From Cubamyces lactineus (Eukaryota; Basidiomycota; Agaricomycetes; Polyporales; Polyporaceae): 64,000 nt of DNA. The position numbers and the translations under genes are program-made. The notes below the pieces were generated by a model, which was not told the origin of the DNA, did no database searches, and saw only the letters and a list, made by a program, of their open reading frames with translations. Below, piece after piece: positions 26,668-38,435 of this stretch. The DNA lies in the NCBI GenBank assembly GCA_022376465.1, contig JACDTU010000004.1, forward strand, positions 620,001 to 684,000, read 5' to 3'. Within the stretch, counting starts at the first letter, position 1. The number at the start of each line of letters is the position of its first letter.

Positions 26668-29600
26668 TCAGTCTAGCGTGTCTCCGACTTCGCTATCTCC
26701 AATGTATGGAATCGTGTTCGACGACGAGGATGCATCGCCTGTGAAGGGTGACGACGGAGGTAGCTGCATGGCCTCCAGGCGTCGCGCCATCTCGATGTTG
26801 AATTGCGTCTGTAGAATCACAAGCTCGTCAGTACGGGGCTTTGCCCATGTAATATGTCCGAGAGGTATCGGGGCTGGCTGACGATTCTCTGTATTCCGAT
26901 GAGCTCCCCGAACTCCAGGACCCGCTCGTCCGCACTCTTTTCGAGGAAATCTTCCAGCGTCGTTTGAGACAGCAAAAGCGACGATGCGAAGAGGTTCATG
27001 CCGTCCACGCCGCACAAGTCATACTCGCCCTGTACGATCATGATCAACTTCTGTCGACTCATGACAAGAAAGTCCGACGCACGTCGCGTTCGTCGTGAGT
27101 GAGCCATGAGCGGTCTCCCCAGACTATCTCGACGCCTTCTGCCGTCGTCGCTGCAGCATCGCCGTAGAGACGTACATATGCAGCAGCTTCCTCCACCGTG
27201 CGCGCGAAAGCGTACTCTACGACGGTAGCTATGCGTTTCGTCTGCACGCCTTCTGCGATCCCGACGTCACGCCTGAGCTTCTTCACCGCCTTCACTACTG
27301 GCGGACTCCAGACGCTCGCCCTCGGCTTGTCCGTCGAGTCCCGATCGTTCCTGTAGTTGCACGAAGACGGGTAGCACTCCAAGACTAGAAGAAGCCGAGT
27401 AAACCGCCAAGAGAGCTGAGTAAGAGAACTGGTCAGTGTATCCACCCGTGTAGAGAGGGTTTCCACAGGAGCGAAGAGCACAGCAGTGTCGCAGTCTAGT
27501 AAGAGTTGTAACTCATCCGACTTAGATGCCAGGTGTTCTCGCTCGACCAAGTCCACAGCGCAGAGGGAGGACAGGGCGCGGACAAGAGCGCGTTTCTGGA
27601 TTAGCCCCATAGAAGCCATGTAGACGTGCCGATTGTCGGGGGCCGCGAATTCATTCGGTAAAAGCATTGTGCGACCGTCGACGAGTTCCATAGGCATGTC
27701 CTGCCGACTACTACTTATTCCAGCCTCGAGCTCGGCGGTAGTCGCATGTTGGACTGCGGCGCTAGGAGAGGAAGACATCGTCGGGAGACCACCATAGTCC
27801 GTGAGGTCGGGTTTACCACAGAATGCCAAAAAGTTAGCCAGCGATTGTCGGACGGAAGGAGCGGAAGGACCCCGAACAGAAGACTCGCCATGGCGCGAGA
27901 TACTAGTAGGTTCGTAAACGACAGTCGGCAGACCTTGGTTGACTTGCGCGCAGCTGGGCGCAGCAGGAAGCCCGGTAGATGCAACAATCAAGGGTAACGG
28001 CGAGAGGCTCGCCCGACGGTCGCAAACGGGCTCTTGATGCACAGGTGAGGCAGCAGGGATAGAACTAGCACCTTCGAGGACTAGCGTTTTCGCGGGGAGG
28101 TCGTACTGATCAAACGGAGGTGAGGGAGAGGGCCGATAAGTTGCATTCGGCTCGAACTGGCTATATGATTGTTGAGCGCAGATTGGTTCGACTGGTCGGT
28201 CGAATGGATAATCGTCAGAGTGAACAATATCCATGTCGAAGAAGACGTTGCCGTCAGTAGCGCTGCCGTCGAACCCCTCTGCATCAGAAGCGAGCTGTCC
28301 AAAGGTTTGTCGCTGGCTACCGAAAGTCGCACTACTATCGTCCCACAAATGAATGCCAGAGTCATCCGGTTGCATGTCTTCGAGAGATTCGGAGAACGAC
28401 ACTGAGGATGCAGGCGGGCGTTCCAGAACGAAGTCATTGAATCTGACCCTCTTCGCAGGGCGATCCTGCGCGTTTGGCAGTATGATATTCTCCGTAACCA
28501 GTAGGTTGCCTTCCTCCTCAGAACTGTCATCGGCCCAGGGAGTGGAGAGACCAGCTAATCTTCTTCGGTCCTGGCGCGTCAGTAGTAACACTTGGTCAGG
28601 TTCGAAACTTGGGGAGGAGCACTCCAGAAGGTCGTCCCCTTCATCGCACGTCCAGGCCTCCATCGAAGGCGCAGTAGCTGTTGTCACAGGTTGCGAACCA
28701 AAAACCATGCTCCCGTCCATGAGGGTCGTCAGTTTCTTGACGATCTCGTCCTGAGCCAGGTCGATACCCTTGGCGAGCTGGGGACACGGGTCGTTTTCCA
28801 CATCGGCGGCATCCTCGTCCGTGGGCACAGTCAGACCGTACTTGAAAGGCCTGAGAGCCAATCAAACGTTAGACGTCCAAACGAAGGAGGGTGCACGGTA
28901 CTTACACCCAGCTTAACTCGATACTGAGGGGTTGGAGCCCCTTCGCCTTTCTCAAACATCCGACGAAGTCGTTCTGAGGAAGACCGAGATTTATCTCTAT
29001 CGTAGTTGCACCCCCACCCGCTGCTTTTGTCGGGGCGAGCAGCTGGGTAAGGTGCACGGGCATTACTGGCGCGCCAGGACCGTGCTCGTTCGGAGGGCGC
29101 ATCACTGGCACTGTACCACCGTCAGTCATAGCAGACGTTCAAATGCGTGTGTGGGAGAGATGTCACGCACCATCCATCAACATCCCCTCCTTCTCCTCCA
29201 GTTTCTCAGCCAGAATTAAATCTGCTGGATCCTCGTTCTTGACGAAATCTCCACAAGCACGCTCGATTGTCTTGACAGCAAAGGTGATAGAGTCGTCGCT
29301 GCTCGGAATATTGACGTCGAACGGCTGCGACACGTCGGGAACCGACGGAGGCTGCCCCAGCAGCGACGCCGTAATTGTCGTTCGTGGGGACGAGGGTTGC
29401 GACTTTGGAGACCGCACGATCCTAGGCCCAGTGCTTTGCTGCATGCGCATCAGGGGCTGCAGGAAATCCAATAGCCTGAAGGATTCGCAGCTCAATGCTG
29501 TGAAGAACGGAGTCACAAAGCTGGACAAAGCATTTACCTGCTTCCCTTCCCAGGTAGGGGCGGTTCCTTAGTCGTACCACCGATCCTCACAGATCTTGGC

Positions 29601-30938
29601 ATTTGGTACTCCTCTGCGCCGAAGTTAAAGACGGTGACTTAGAGCGAAGATATATGCAATGCTCACCCATGAATATTTGGTCTTCGTTGAATAGATCTGT
29701 CCTAGGAGAAGAGGGCATAAAGAGTTCGTCGACCTCGCTGGATCCGTCTGCTAAGGATGGTGTGCTGTCTCTCATAGGCGACGATGTCCTGAATGCCTCT
29801 GTATGTATGCGTGCTGATTGTGAGCACTAACCTCAATTGCAACAAGAAAAGACGTACGCCAACCATCGACCACCACGAGATGCGCCTCAGCGAGGTCTTC
29901 TTCGTCTTCTTCCTTCACTGCGACTGGTTTGATCAAAGACATGGGAAGCTCAGACATCGACTTCAAGGACTTTCGGCAGCCTGCACTCTCCGCTTTGCAA
30001 ACTACAAGCGAACTCTCCTTTCGGGGAAAGACAGGGAGCAATTCAAGCTCAGGCAATTCGGGCACAGGAGACTCGCCCCGCAGGAACTCGTCGACCGAAA
30101 TAGAGATCATGCGCTGCGTAGGCTTGCTCATCGCAGGCACCGACCTTATTAGCGTCAGCATCTCACGATGGGTCTCCGCGTCGATGATTAATTTGTTGGC
30201 TCTGTCATGGGAAACAGCGTCAGAACAGAAATTCAGGTCATGACTTGCACTTGCATGAACTTACAGCGCGTCGTCGATGTCAACGGATCTTTCCTCCGGC
30301 ACTACCTCCTGTACATGCCGAATTGAACAGGTCCGTAGCATTTGCTCGGTTGACGAGGGAACATTGACGCCGCTGGCGCCCTTCCCTAGGCTTGGGGTCT
30401 CCCGCCTCGCCCGCGCAGACAAGATAGGGGACATCGGCCTAGTCAGTAAGAATTTCTCGTATATATCTATTACTCAGTCAGCTATGCCATCGTCAGCATA
30501 ATGAAAGTTTGTCTCACCATCGGCATGACCCCAATGCCTATCGGATTCCACCACGGATGGCCGACCACGAATAGCGCTAACTTGTGTCTTCAGGTACCCG
30601 ACTGCATCTTGGTCACCGACCTTCCACCGTTCTTCGTACGGATCGAGCTTCTGCAATTTCCAGCGATGTGAGAGGAGCTCGAAGGGGTCGATTGGAAGCG
30701 CGACAGCTGTCGAGTCAGTCGTCGGGATGGGGCGCAAGCATTCTGAGAGACGCTATCGGCAATACAAACGACTCCTAGTGTTAGGAGAAGAAAACCTGTA
30801 TGAGGGTGTAATACAAACATCTACGACAGATTGTTCCGTCCAGAGCACATAGTCCGTTGTGAGGTGTGTGAAGGCGTATTCCGATAGCAAGCTGTGTATA
30901 TGCGTTCGTAGCTCCAATTCACGATCTACAGTCTCCAT
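26668..30938 (-). CDS. Large protein with XPF-like C-terminus, candidate SHOC1/Zip2 meiotic factor
   Basis: At least six exons join into a protein of more than 1,200 residues. The N-terminal part has PIDPFELLSHRWKLQKLDPY and low-complexity acidic stretches, and the middle exon (about 28855-27080) is Ser/Pro-rich. The C-terminal third reads LQLLLDCDTAVLFAPVETL, LSWRFTRLLLVLECYPSS and RIATVVEYAFARTVEEAAAY, then MNLFASSLLLSQTTLEDFL. This is the layout of a degenerate XPF nuclease-like domain followed by a helix-hairpin-helix pair, as in SHOC1/Zip2, which stabilises meiotic crossover intermediates with Spo16. The XPF active-site ERKxxxD is not seen. It stops at 26668-26670. The 5' end is uncertain: ATG 30938 (METVDRELEL) is my best choice. 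Identity rests on fold-level resemblance only. Confidence 0.5.
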
Positions 30939-31929
30939 GGTGCAGTCTGACCTAGCATCGTCGTAAACCGATATCTCAAGTAGACCGAGAGTTGCGTTCA
31001 CCAGCAAGATTTGACAGTCGAGGGTCAGTGGGAAAGAACGAGGGCGACGATCTCGCGAGGACTATGGGCGTCTACTGAGGACGCGTCATGGTCACGCGAC
31101 CGCGTTCAGTATGCCTTAGGCGCTTCACCATCTTATACACGATCCGCCATGATCTTGGTGGCATATGTACTGAGCGTGTAGCATCCTCTAGTATCCTTGG
31201 AGCGCGTATCCCATATAACACTACTGTTTCAACACAATGACTTAATCCGAAGATTACACCCATGAAGGTCAGTACATGCACACAGTCGCCGCTGCCATCT
31301 CACCGTCATGTATCGCACGTACAGGATCCAGTTCTCAACGCTTCCGAAGGTTTCGCAAGATATGGTGAACATTCGATGAAAGCCTGGTTGATGCCACTAT
31401 ACGCGCAACATATTCGACTCAGATTGTGGCGACCATGTGGTTCACATGCGGCCGGCCGGCCAGCGAAACTACGGAAGGCCGTGTGTAAACGCATTCCCAC
31501 AGTACCATTCAAACGCCTGCTACAGCGAGTTAACTGCCGCCGAACCAACAGCAGGTCATTACACCAAGGCGCGGTCCGTCCTCATATCCACTCTTCGCCC
31601 ATCCTATGGTTCTGTGCAGGACCAACCCCTTCGGTTTTTTATATGCACGTCAATTCTAGCCACCATGTCCCCGTCAGCAGTCCTCTAGATTTCCGAGGAG
31701 AATCATATAAATAGTGATTGTACACGGTATACTTCCCAGGTGCATACTGTGACCTCTCATGTGGACAGTGATCGCATAGGTACGGCCCCAGCAAAACCGT
31801 GGCAATACGTCCGAAAGTCTGGAACTGGGCCCACGAAGGGGAAGAACATTGCGGGAGCGTACATAAGTACGCGTTAACGCGCTCTCTGTACAACGGTCTA
31901 CACTCCACACAACCACAGTGAGCAACACC
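30939..31929. other. Intergenic between the SHOC1-like gene and the carboxylesterase
   Basis: About 1 kb of divergent spacer. It may still contain 5' exons or leader of the SHOC1-like gene, whose frame stays open to about 31007. Otherwise only short shadow ORFs. The bases just before 31930 match an ordinary promoter and leader. Confidence 0.45.
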
Positions 31930-34383
31930 ATGGCGAAAAGACTGGCTGCAGCCTGCCTCTGTCTCTCGTTACCTTTGCTGTTGTTCGCAGCTCCGAGTCT
32001 TCCTCAGGCTACGCCGTCGCTCGTTGTCCGCACTACCTCCGGTAGCTTCAGAGGGCAGACTACGAACACCGGCGTCGACCGATGGTTGGGCATACCGTTC
32101 GCTCAACCTCCCGTTGGATCTCTGCGATTCAAAGCGCCAGTTCCGATCACAAACGCCTCTGAGGCCGTCAAAGATGCCTTCACCTTTGGAAACGCCTGCC
32201 CGCAGGTGCCGTCCGACAGCTTGGGGGCCCCAGTCTCCGAAGATTGCTTGTTCTTGAACGTGCGTCTAGGTTAGAGAAGCCGGCTGTACTAACGCTGAAA
32301 ATCGGTGTAGGTTTTCAGGCCAAGCGGAATCAGCCTTTCTGAGAAGCTGCCAGTCTTGCTGTGGCTGTATGTACGTATATTTTCGTACACTGAAGACCTG
32401 GCAGATGATCACTAACATTGCGTTCGTCAGGGCGGCGCATTTATGAACGGGTCCGTACGAGACATCGCATGATCGTCGCTGATAACTTCTAAATCTTCCG
32501 AAATGCAGAGCTGCTTCCAATCCTATGTTTGACCCTACGCGTGAGTCCGCCAGCATGGTGTTGTGCTAAGTATACTGACTGCTATTCATATCCATGAATA
32601 GTCCTCTTCCAACGTAGCGTGGCCTTGGGCAAACCAATCATGTTTGTTTCAACGTACGTTCAAGCCACTACAGTGTTCCTGCTCAGCATGACTGACTAGC
32701 ATGCGATGTAGCAACTATCGCATCAACACTTTCGGCTTCGTACGTGGCTACGCTCGCACTCGTTGCTCACATATCGGCGTCCAGCTGACTATACGGGAGT
32801 AGCTAGCGAGCTCACACGTTCCACCGGAAGACCTGAACGCAGGCCTGCAGGACCAGCAGGCAGCGTTCGCATTCGTTCATGACAACATTGCAGCATTCGG
32901 CGGCGATCCCGAGAAGGTCAGTGTACCGAACCAGGAAACATCACGGGCGTGCTGAGTGATTTCCGACTATCGTAGCTTACAATATGGGGGCAGGTACGTC
33001 ATATCCTACTTCAACGGTGTGCGGGATGAACTTCTCCGTTGACGTTCACATATGATAGTCTGCAGGGGCAGGGAGCGCAGAGTCTCACGTTTTGTTCCCA
33101 CCACCGACGCCTCTCTTCCGTGCGGCCATCTTCGACTCGACTACAGGACCATTGTGAGTACCAGTGCGCTAGCTCTCATAAGCAGGCCATTGAACACATC
33201 GGAAATACAGCAAAACAGCGCCCCTCGCAAGCCACTACGATCGGCCAGGCTTCCCCTATGCTCGCCTGCTTGAGGCTACCGGCTGCCCGTCCGGTCCGGC
33301 ATCCTTTACCTGCTTGCAGAACGTACCTTTCGAAGTAAGTACGACAAATTCTACGTTTGGGCCTGTGGTTCACATCGGATTCCACAGACATTGATGGACG
33401 TCACGAACAACATGACCGGGCAAGTGGTCAATGGCCAGCTGTGGCAGCCGTCTGTAGGTCCGAGCGGTAGTTTCGTGCCGGAGCGGCCCTCGGCACGGAT
33501 CGCGAGTGGAAACTTCTTGCACATCCCCATCCTCGCAGGAACAAATGTACGTCGTCAGAGATCATATACTATCATACTACGTCTGCATCACGCTGAGCGT
33601 TCACCAGCTGAACGAAGGCACGGTCTTCAGCCAGGTCGTGCGCAACCTGAGCGTGCCCGCCGCCCAACAAGACTCGGCGTTCGACACCTTCATCAAGGAG
33701 CTCTTCATTGACCCTTCGACTATCACGCAAGACGTCTTCAACACAATTAATACGCTCTTCCCGTCGGACGACCCGACGCTCGGCGGCCCGTTCCATACCG
33801 GAGACATACTCTTCGACCGCTCGGAGGCGTGGTACACAGACAACATGTTCCTCGCTGCGAGGCGATTGTTCTTCAATAAGGCGGCCTCGACGCAGCCGCT
33901 GTTTGGCTATCACTTCAGAGAGCCTATCCCCGGACAAGACCCTTCGCTAGGAGGTACGCCGTACTCTCTATGTGCATCTTCGGCGAAACGCTCATGACAG
34001 CTGTGGCCAGTGTTCCACGGGTCGGAACTGATCCTGCTATTCGGCCAATTCCCTGCCGTCGAGCAGGCGTTTGCGGAGCAGATGGCGGACTTCTACGTCA
34101 ACTTCGTGAACGACCTCAACCCGGGAGGTATGTCGTATCTATCCTGATACAAAGTCTTCGCAATGAGTTGACACTCTGGCAGCGCCGTGGCCACGCTTCA
34201 CCTCTTCCTCAAAGACTGTGCTGCAGCTGATGAGGGACAACGTTACTGCTATACCTGACGGTGAGTTGCATGTTGATGTGTTCAATATCGAGACGCGTAG
34301 TTAACTATCATCTTGAAGACTTCGACCTCGACAGAACCAACTTCCTCGACTCTGCACGAGTACTCAACGAGTTCCAGAAGTAG
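31930..34383 (+). CDS. Secreted type-B carboxylesterase/lipase
   Basis: A serine hydrolase of the carboxylesterase/Candida-rugosa-lipase family, acting outside the cell. A signal peptide is clear ([20 protein letters not shown]). Exon 1 (31930-32259) carries [17 protein letters not shown] and SEDCLFLN, the type-B signature. Later exons carry LWLYGGAFMNG (oxyanion hole), [48 protein letters not shown] (nucleophile Ser in GQSAG, rebuilt across the intron near 32998-33058), and the acid region. The gene has about a dozen short introns and some exons as small as 20 bases (32431-32450). The stop is at 34381. It faces the PsiD-like gene with only about 104 bases between the stop codons. Confidence 0.9.
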
Positions 34384-34487
34384 TCTATTTGGTAAATGCG
34401 ACTTGTGGAATGTGTACTAGTACGTCCCTGCGCCCGGTTGATGTGAGTCCACAACGACGAGAATTGTCTATGAACCTACATACATCT

Positions 34488-35642
34488 CTATTGCGATTCA
34501 CCGCGAGCCCTAGCGATCTCCTTCCCATATGGCCGCCACTGCCCATCTTTCGCGGTGAATTCCACTCTTGCCTGAGGTTGAAACACCATCACGATGTCAG
34601 ATCCGCCCATCTGGAAATATCCGATCTCCTCTCCCTTCTTCAGAACGTCACCAGGCTTGACCGTCAGGACTACTGACGCGACCTGCGGCATACCGACAGG
34701 TAGCACCGCAACGAGGCCCACATCCGGGTCCTTGATCAGAACGAGCCCGCGCGTCTGGAGGAATTGAAAGCCTGGCTGGTCAGGTGCCAAGAGGCGGCGG
34801 CGGATGCCTATGCGGTTCCGCCCCTTGACGTCTGGCACGGCTTCGACTTGGAGGTAGCAGAGTCCCTGGATGACGCGCGCCTCGACGACCTCGCCGGCAA
34901 TAGGCGCGTGTATGCGATGATAATCCGTCGAGTTGAGGAAGGAGTGGCAGAATGTGCCGCCAACAAAGTCCTTTCCGTACGGACGAGCGTTGTTTTCGTC
35001 GTCGAGAAGCTTGCTGATGGGCCAGGGCACGCCCTTCGACGTAAACGTCGCGGCACCTTCTCGGTCGACCTCCCATGAGCCGTTTAGCGTCGAGTCCGTC
35101 GGGCTGACGATGATGCGGTTGTCATTGAGCGCGTCAATGGGTCGTACCTCCGGCTTGATGCGGCGCGTGAAGAACTCGTTGAACGTCTTCCAACCGCCGG
35201 GCGGTACAATATAATCTTCCATATGGTACGCGTCGCAATCGTAGAACGTCTGCAGCGTCTCCGGGGTGAGTGACCCGGACTCGTTCATAGCCTTGCCGAT
35301 CTCCTTCGCGTAGTCGATCGCCCACTGGGAGAGCCATGTCCATGGCGGGCTCGAAGACGGGTCGATGGGAGTTTGCCAGCGGTTCACGGGCGGCTTGTCA
35401 AGCACGTAGTAGAATATGCACATGCGGTCGTAGATAGCGGTGCCGTTCTTGTTCTCGCATGGAACCCAATTGAGGAACGAGTCGAGGTAGTCGAGGTAGT
35501 CTTCGAAAGAATGGATGTTGTACTCTTCGAACTCGGCAACGTTGTCACGGTGCGCGGACTCGAACGATTCCCGGAAGTCCTTCGCAAAGTCCGGATGCGT
35601 GTCGAGGTAGTCTATGAGCTGCTGTACGATGTTGGGAGACAT
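34488..35642 (-). CDS. PSD-family decarboxylase with PsiD-like N-terminal domain
   Basis: An intronless 384-residue protein. The N-terminal 140 residues (FRESFESAHRDNVAEFEEYN, IFYYVLDKPPVNRWQTPI) match the domain found in PsiD tryptophan decarboxylase and related fungal enzymes, which are derived from phosphatidylserine decarboxylases. The catalytic half has FNEFFTRRIKPEVRPID, VSPTDSTLNGSWEV, FCHSFLNSTDYHRIHAPIAG (the conserved HR-H pair) and MGGSDIVMVFQ. Self-cleavage before the Ser of GGS (residue 348) would leave a pyruvoyl-capped alpha chain of 37 residues, the usual size. There is no transmembrane anchor, so a soluble amino-acid decarboxylase is more likely than a lipid enzyme. GGSD replaces the classical LGST, as in other members of this group. 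A donor/acceptor pair upstream suggests a 5'-UTR intron near 35655-35710. Confidence 0.87.
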   Translation of the reverse strand: MSPNIVQQLIDYLDTHPDFAKDFRESFESAHRDNVAEFEEYNIHSFEDYLDYLDSFLNWVPCENKNGTAIYDRMCIFYYVLDKPPVNRWQTPIDPSSSPPWTWLSQWAIDYAKEIGKAMNESGSLTPETLQTFYDCDAYHMEDYIVPPGGWKTFNEFFTRRIKPEVRPIDALNDNRIIVSPTDSTLNGSWEVDREGAATFTSKGVPWPISKLLDDENNARPYGKDFVGGTFCHSFLNSTDYHRIHAPIAGEVVEARVIQGLCYLQVEAVPDVKGRNRIGIRRRLLAPDQPGFQFLQTRGLVLIKDPDVGLVAVLPVGMPQVASVVLTVKPGDVLKKGEEIGYFQMGGSDIVMVFQPQARVEFTAKDGQWRPYGKEIARARGESQ

Positions 35643-36467
35643 ACTGGCAGTATCTGAGAGCTGAAATGTTGAGTTCGAGGCTGTGAGGAGGCCGAGCCTG
35701 GTGCTCACCTGAGAATGCAGCACAGTTGACGATGTTTCGAGCTCAAGACTGTCGAGGCATGTAGGCTATATATGATAGGTCGCGCCATAGCAAAACACCA
35801 CACCCGATACCCTCTGCGCTGCCCATCGTGGAGAGCGTCCACAACTGTCGAAATTCATTTATCCGAGTCCCAGGTGACGAAATTTCTTCTCCAGTAGGCA
35901 GTAGTTGGTCCAGTGTGACGAACGGTGTAGATGAAGTAAGCGGCGTATAATGGAGCTCCCTCGCCGCTCCGATCATATTTACCCGCGGCGAATACTCCTT
36001 GCCTATGGAGGCTTTCACGGATGAGAAGGAACAAGGATGATTGACGGAGTACCGAGGTAGTATCGGAGGAAATAAACGTTATAAGCAGATGGTTTTAAGT
36101 TCGACACCCGCTGACAACGGTTAGGCACTCGGATGGGGTGATGATGTATAACGACACCGGCAAGTACTAGTTGTGAAACGAACGAGTATACGATGTCAAT
36201 GCAATCTCGTTGAGGCTGGGTACAGCACAAGCAAACTGCTTGACCGAGATGTCTGAACGTATCTCTGTTGACTGAAAGCTATGGATATATCTCACCGTAC
36301 GCTATGAGCCTGACCGTCTACCCCGAGAGTAGCTAGATGATCGCGCGTCCAGTAGAGAATACCACAGCGCTCAAGAATGGACGGACTTGGCTCGGGCCGA
36401 TAAGTCCGGGAAGGGCATGATCGCCGCCAGACGCACCACGCACACCCCGCATCCGACCCCGACGACC
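35643..36467. other. Divergent promoter region of the decarboxylase and sphingomyelinase
   Basis: An 825-base spacer between two genes transcribed away from each other. A likely 5'-UTR intron of the decarboxylase sits at its left edge. No conserved ORF is present. Confidence 0.45.
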
Positions 36468-38011
36468 ATGTCCGACACCCGCCTCCGCCTCCTTACTCTC
36501 AACTGCTGGTGAGTATTCCACTCCTCAGCCCCGGGAGAACTCAGCTCATTCCGTAGGGGCTTGAAGTATGTCTCCAAACACAGAAAAGAGCGCGTTGCCG
36601 CCATTGCAGACGTACTAGCCGCCTCAGACTACGACATCATCACCCTCCAGGAGCTTTGGGTCTTCGCGGACTTTGAGTATGTGCGGGCGGCGGTATCTAA
36701 GAGACTTCCATACGCCAAGTTCTTCTACAGGTGAGCTACGAGAATATGTTACTTGTCTGACAGGGAACGAACACTGAGGAGTAACATGAAAGTGGTGCGC
36801 TCGGAGCTGGTCTTGTCATCTTCTCGCGTTTCCCTATCCTTGCCGCGACGATCCATCCATACTCGTTGAATGGCTCCCCAATAGATGTGGCTGCAGGTGA
36901 TTGGTTTGTGGGCAAAGCTGCTGCTAGCATCCTCTTCGCACATCCCGTCCTCGGACAAGTCCAAGTCTATAACACTCATGTGCGTATACTAGAACGACCC
37001 TTGCCATCCACCTCTCAAGCTCACGTCCTCACCCTATAGCTCTTCGCCAAAGGTGGTGACGAGGGCGCGGAATACCAGAAAGCGCACCGCCTCGTCAACG
37101 CATGGGAGTTCGCGAAGCTCGCAAGGCAGTCCGCCGAGCTCGGGCGCTACGTGATCGCCGCCGGGGACTTCAACAGCGTGCCCACCTCCCTCCCCATGTC
37201 CATCATCCGCGACCACGCCGGCCTCACCGACGCGTGGGTGACAACGCACCCGAACACCCCCGACCCGTCTCCGGCGAGCCCGCCCTCGCCGCAGGACGCC
37301 ATACGCACGCACGGCGTGACCGCGGACTCTCCGCTCAACTCGTACTCTGCTGGAAAGCCCTTAGAGCCACTAGCGCGCAAGTTCCAGGGAAAGCGGCTTG
37401 ACTATGTCTTCTTCCGCCAACCCAGCTGCCCGCCTGCGAGCGCGCATACACCCATCCTCCGCCCCGTCGACACGCGCGTCGTTCTCACTGAGCGCGTGCC
37501 CGGCTTTGCGTTCTCGTTTTCTGACCATTTCGGACTTGAAGCGACGTTTGCCATCGATACACCCCAAGACGGGGACGTGCACGTCTCTGCCCCGGCCCCC
37601 GCACAGCCGACGCACGATCCCTCGTACGTGCTCGCGTCAGTGCCGAACCCGCAGCCCGCTCTGGCAAAAGATGTCTCCCCCGAGGCAATCACGCAGACGC
37701 TCATGTCGCTCACGGCGCGCTACCGGTATGCGCAATCCCAAGGCCGCACGCAGCTTATGATCTTCGTGGTCTGCATCGCGCTCCTGCTCGCGGTCATCAT
37801 CGGCTCGGCGTGGTTCCCGCGCTCGTGGATCAACCCGATCTTCATGGTGGTCACGATCGCGCTCGCGTGGCTCGCGACGACGATGCTGTACATTGGGTTC
37901 GTGTACGGGAACTGGGAGGTGAACGCGCTGACGAACATCATCGAGGAGCTGGAGCTGTATAGGGGCGCCCTTGAGGAGCAGCGTCGCAGTCAGGGCTCGC
38001 GTTCGCCTTGA
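36468..38011 (+). CDS. ISC1 homologue: Neutral sphingomyelinase / inositol phosphosphingolipid phospholipase C
   Basis: It cleaves inositol phosphosphingolipids (or sphingomyelin) to ceramide. Four exons (36468-36508, 36557-36730, 36793-36979, 37040-38011) give 457 residues. The exo-endo-phosphatase fold is visible: LTLNCWGLKYVSKHRKER, the metal-binding Glu of ITLQELWVF, YNTHLFAKGG, the AAGDFNSVP motif, and the catalytic SDHFGLE. A long Pro/Ala linker follows. Two hydrophobic helices near the C-terminus (MIFVVCIALLLAVIIGSAWF and MVVTIALAWLATTMLYIGF) anchor it in the membrane, as in yeast Isc1 and mammalian nSMase2. The order of domains and the length fit the family well. Confidence 0.95.
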
Positions 38012-38435
38012 AGACGTTCTTGAGGGTTGCGAGGCTTAGGACGCATACTAGCGTATATACGGTACCAGGAAGATACGCATCCTCGGTGGTACATATACGG
38101 ACAGTAGCGGACTTGCTGGTCAAGTTACAACATGGATTACTATCGATTATATACAACTATCACCGACACTACGCGTGGGCTGGCATTCACTAAGCTGGAT
38201 CGCGCACCGCGCTCAAGATAGGTACGTAAACGTCAACGATTCTCCGACTACGTCGAATGCGCGTGCAAATGTGGGGTCCGTCATGCAAATGCGTACAGTA
38301 CATTGGGCTGAATTACAAGGGGAGAAGGAGGATGAGAGTGCGTGCGAAACACTGTTGTGCAAGAAATCCACTGTGATATCTAACCGTGAGTACCGTGAAT
38401 GAACGGGCAAAAATGTGTCAGAGCGTGTGCGAAGA
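38012..38435. other. Intergenic between convergent genes
   Basis: A 424-base spacer holding the 3' flanks of the sphingomyelinase and the HSL-type hydrolase. No ORF or RNA gene is recognised. Confidence 0.5.

Noticed and set aside
31930..38011. A psilocybin-type or other secondary-metabolite cluster around the PsiD-like gene
   Set aside because: No kinase, methyltransferase, P450 or transporter nearby; neighbours are an esterase and a sphingolipid enzyme.
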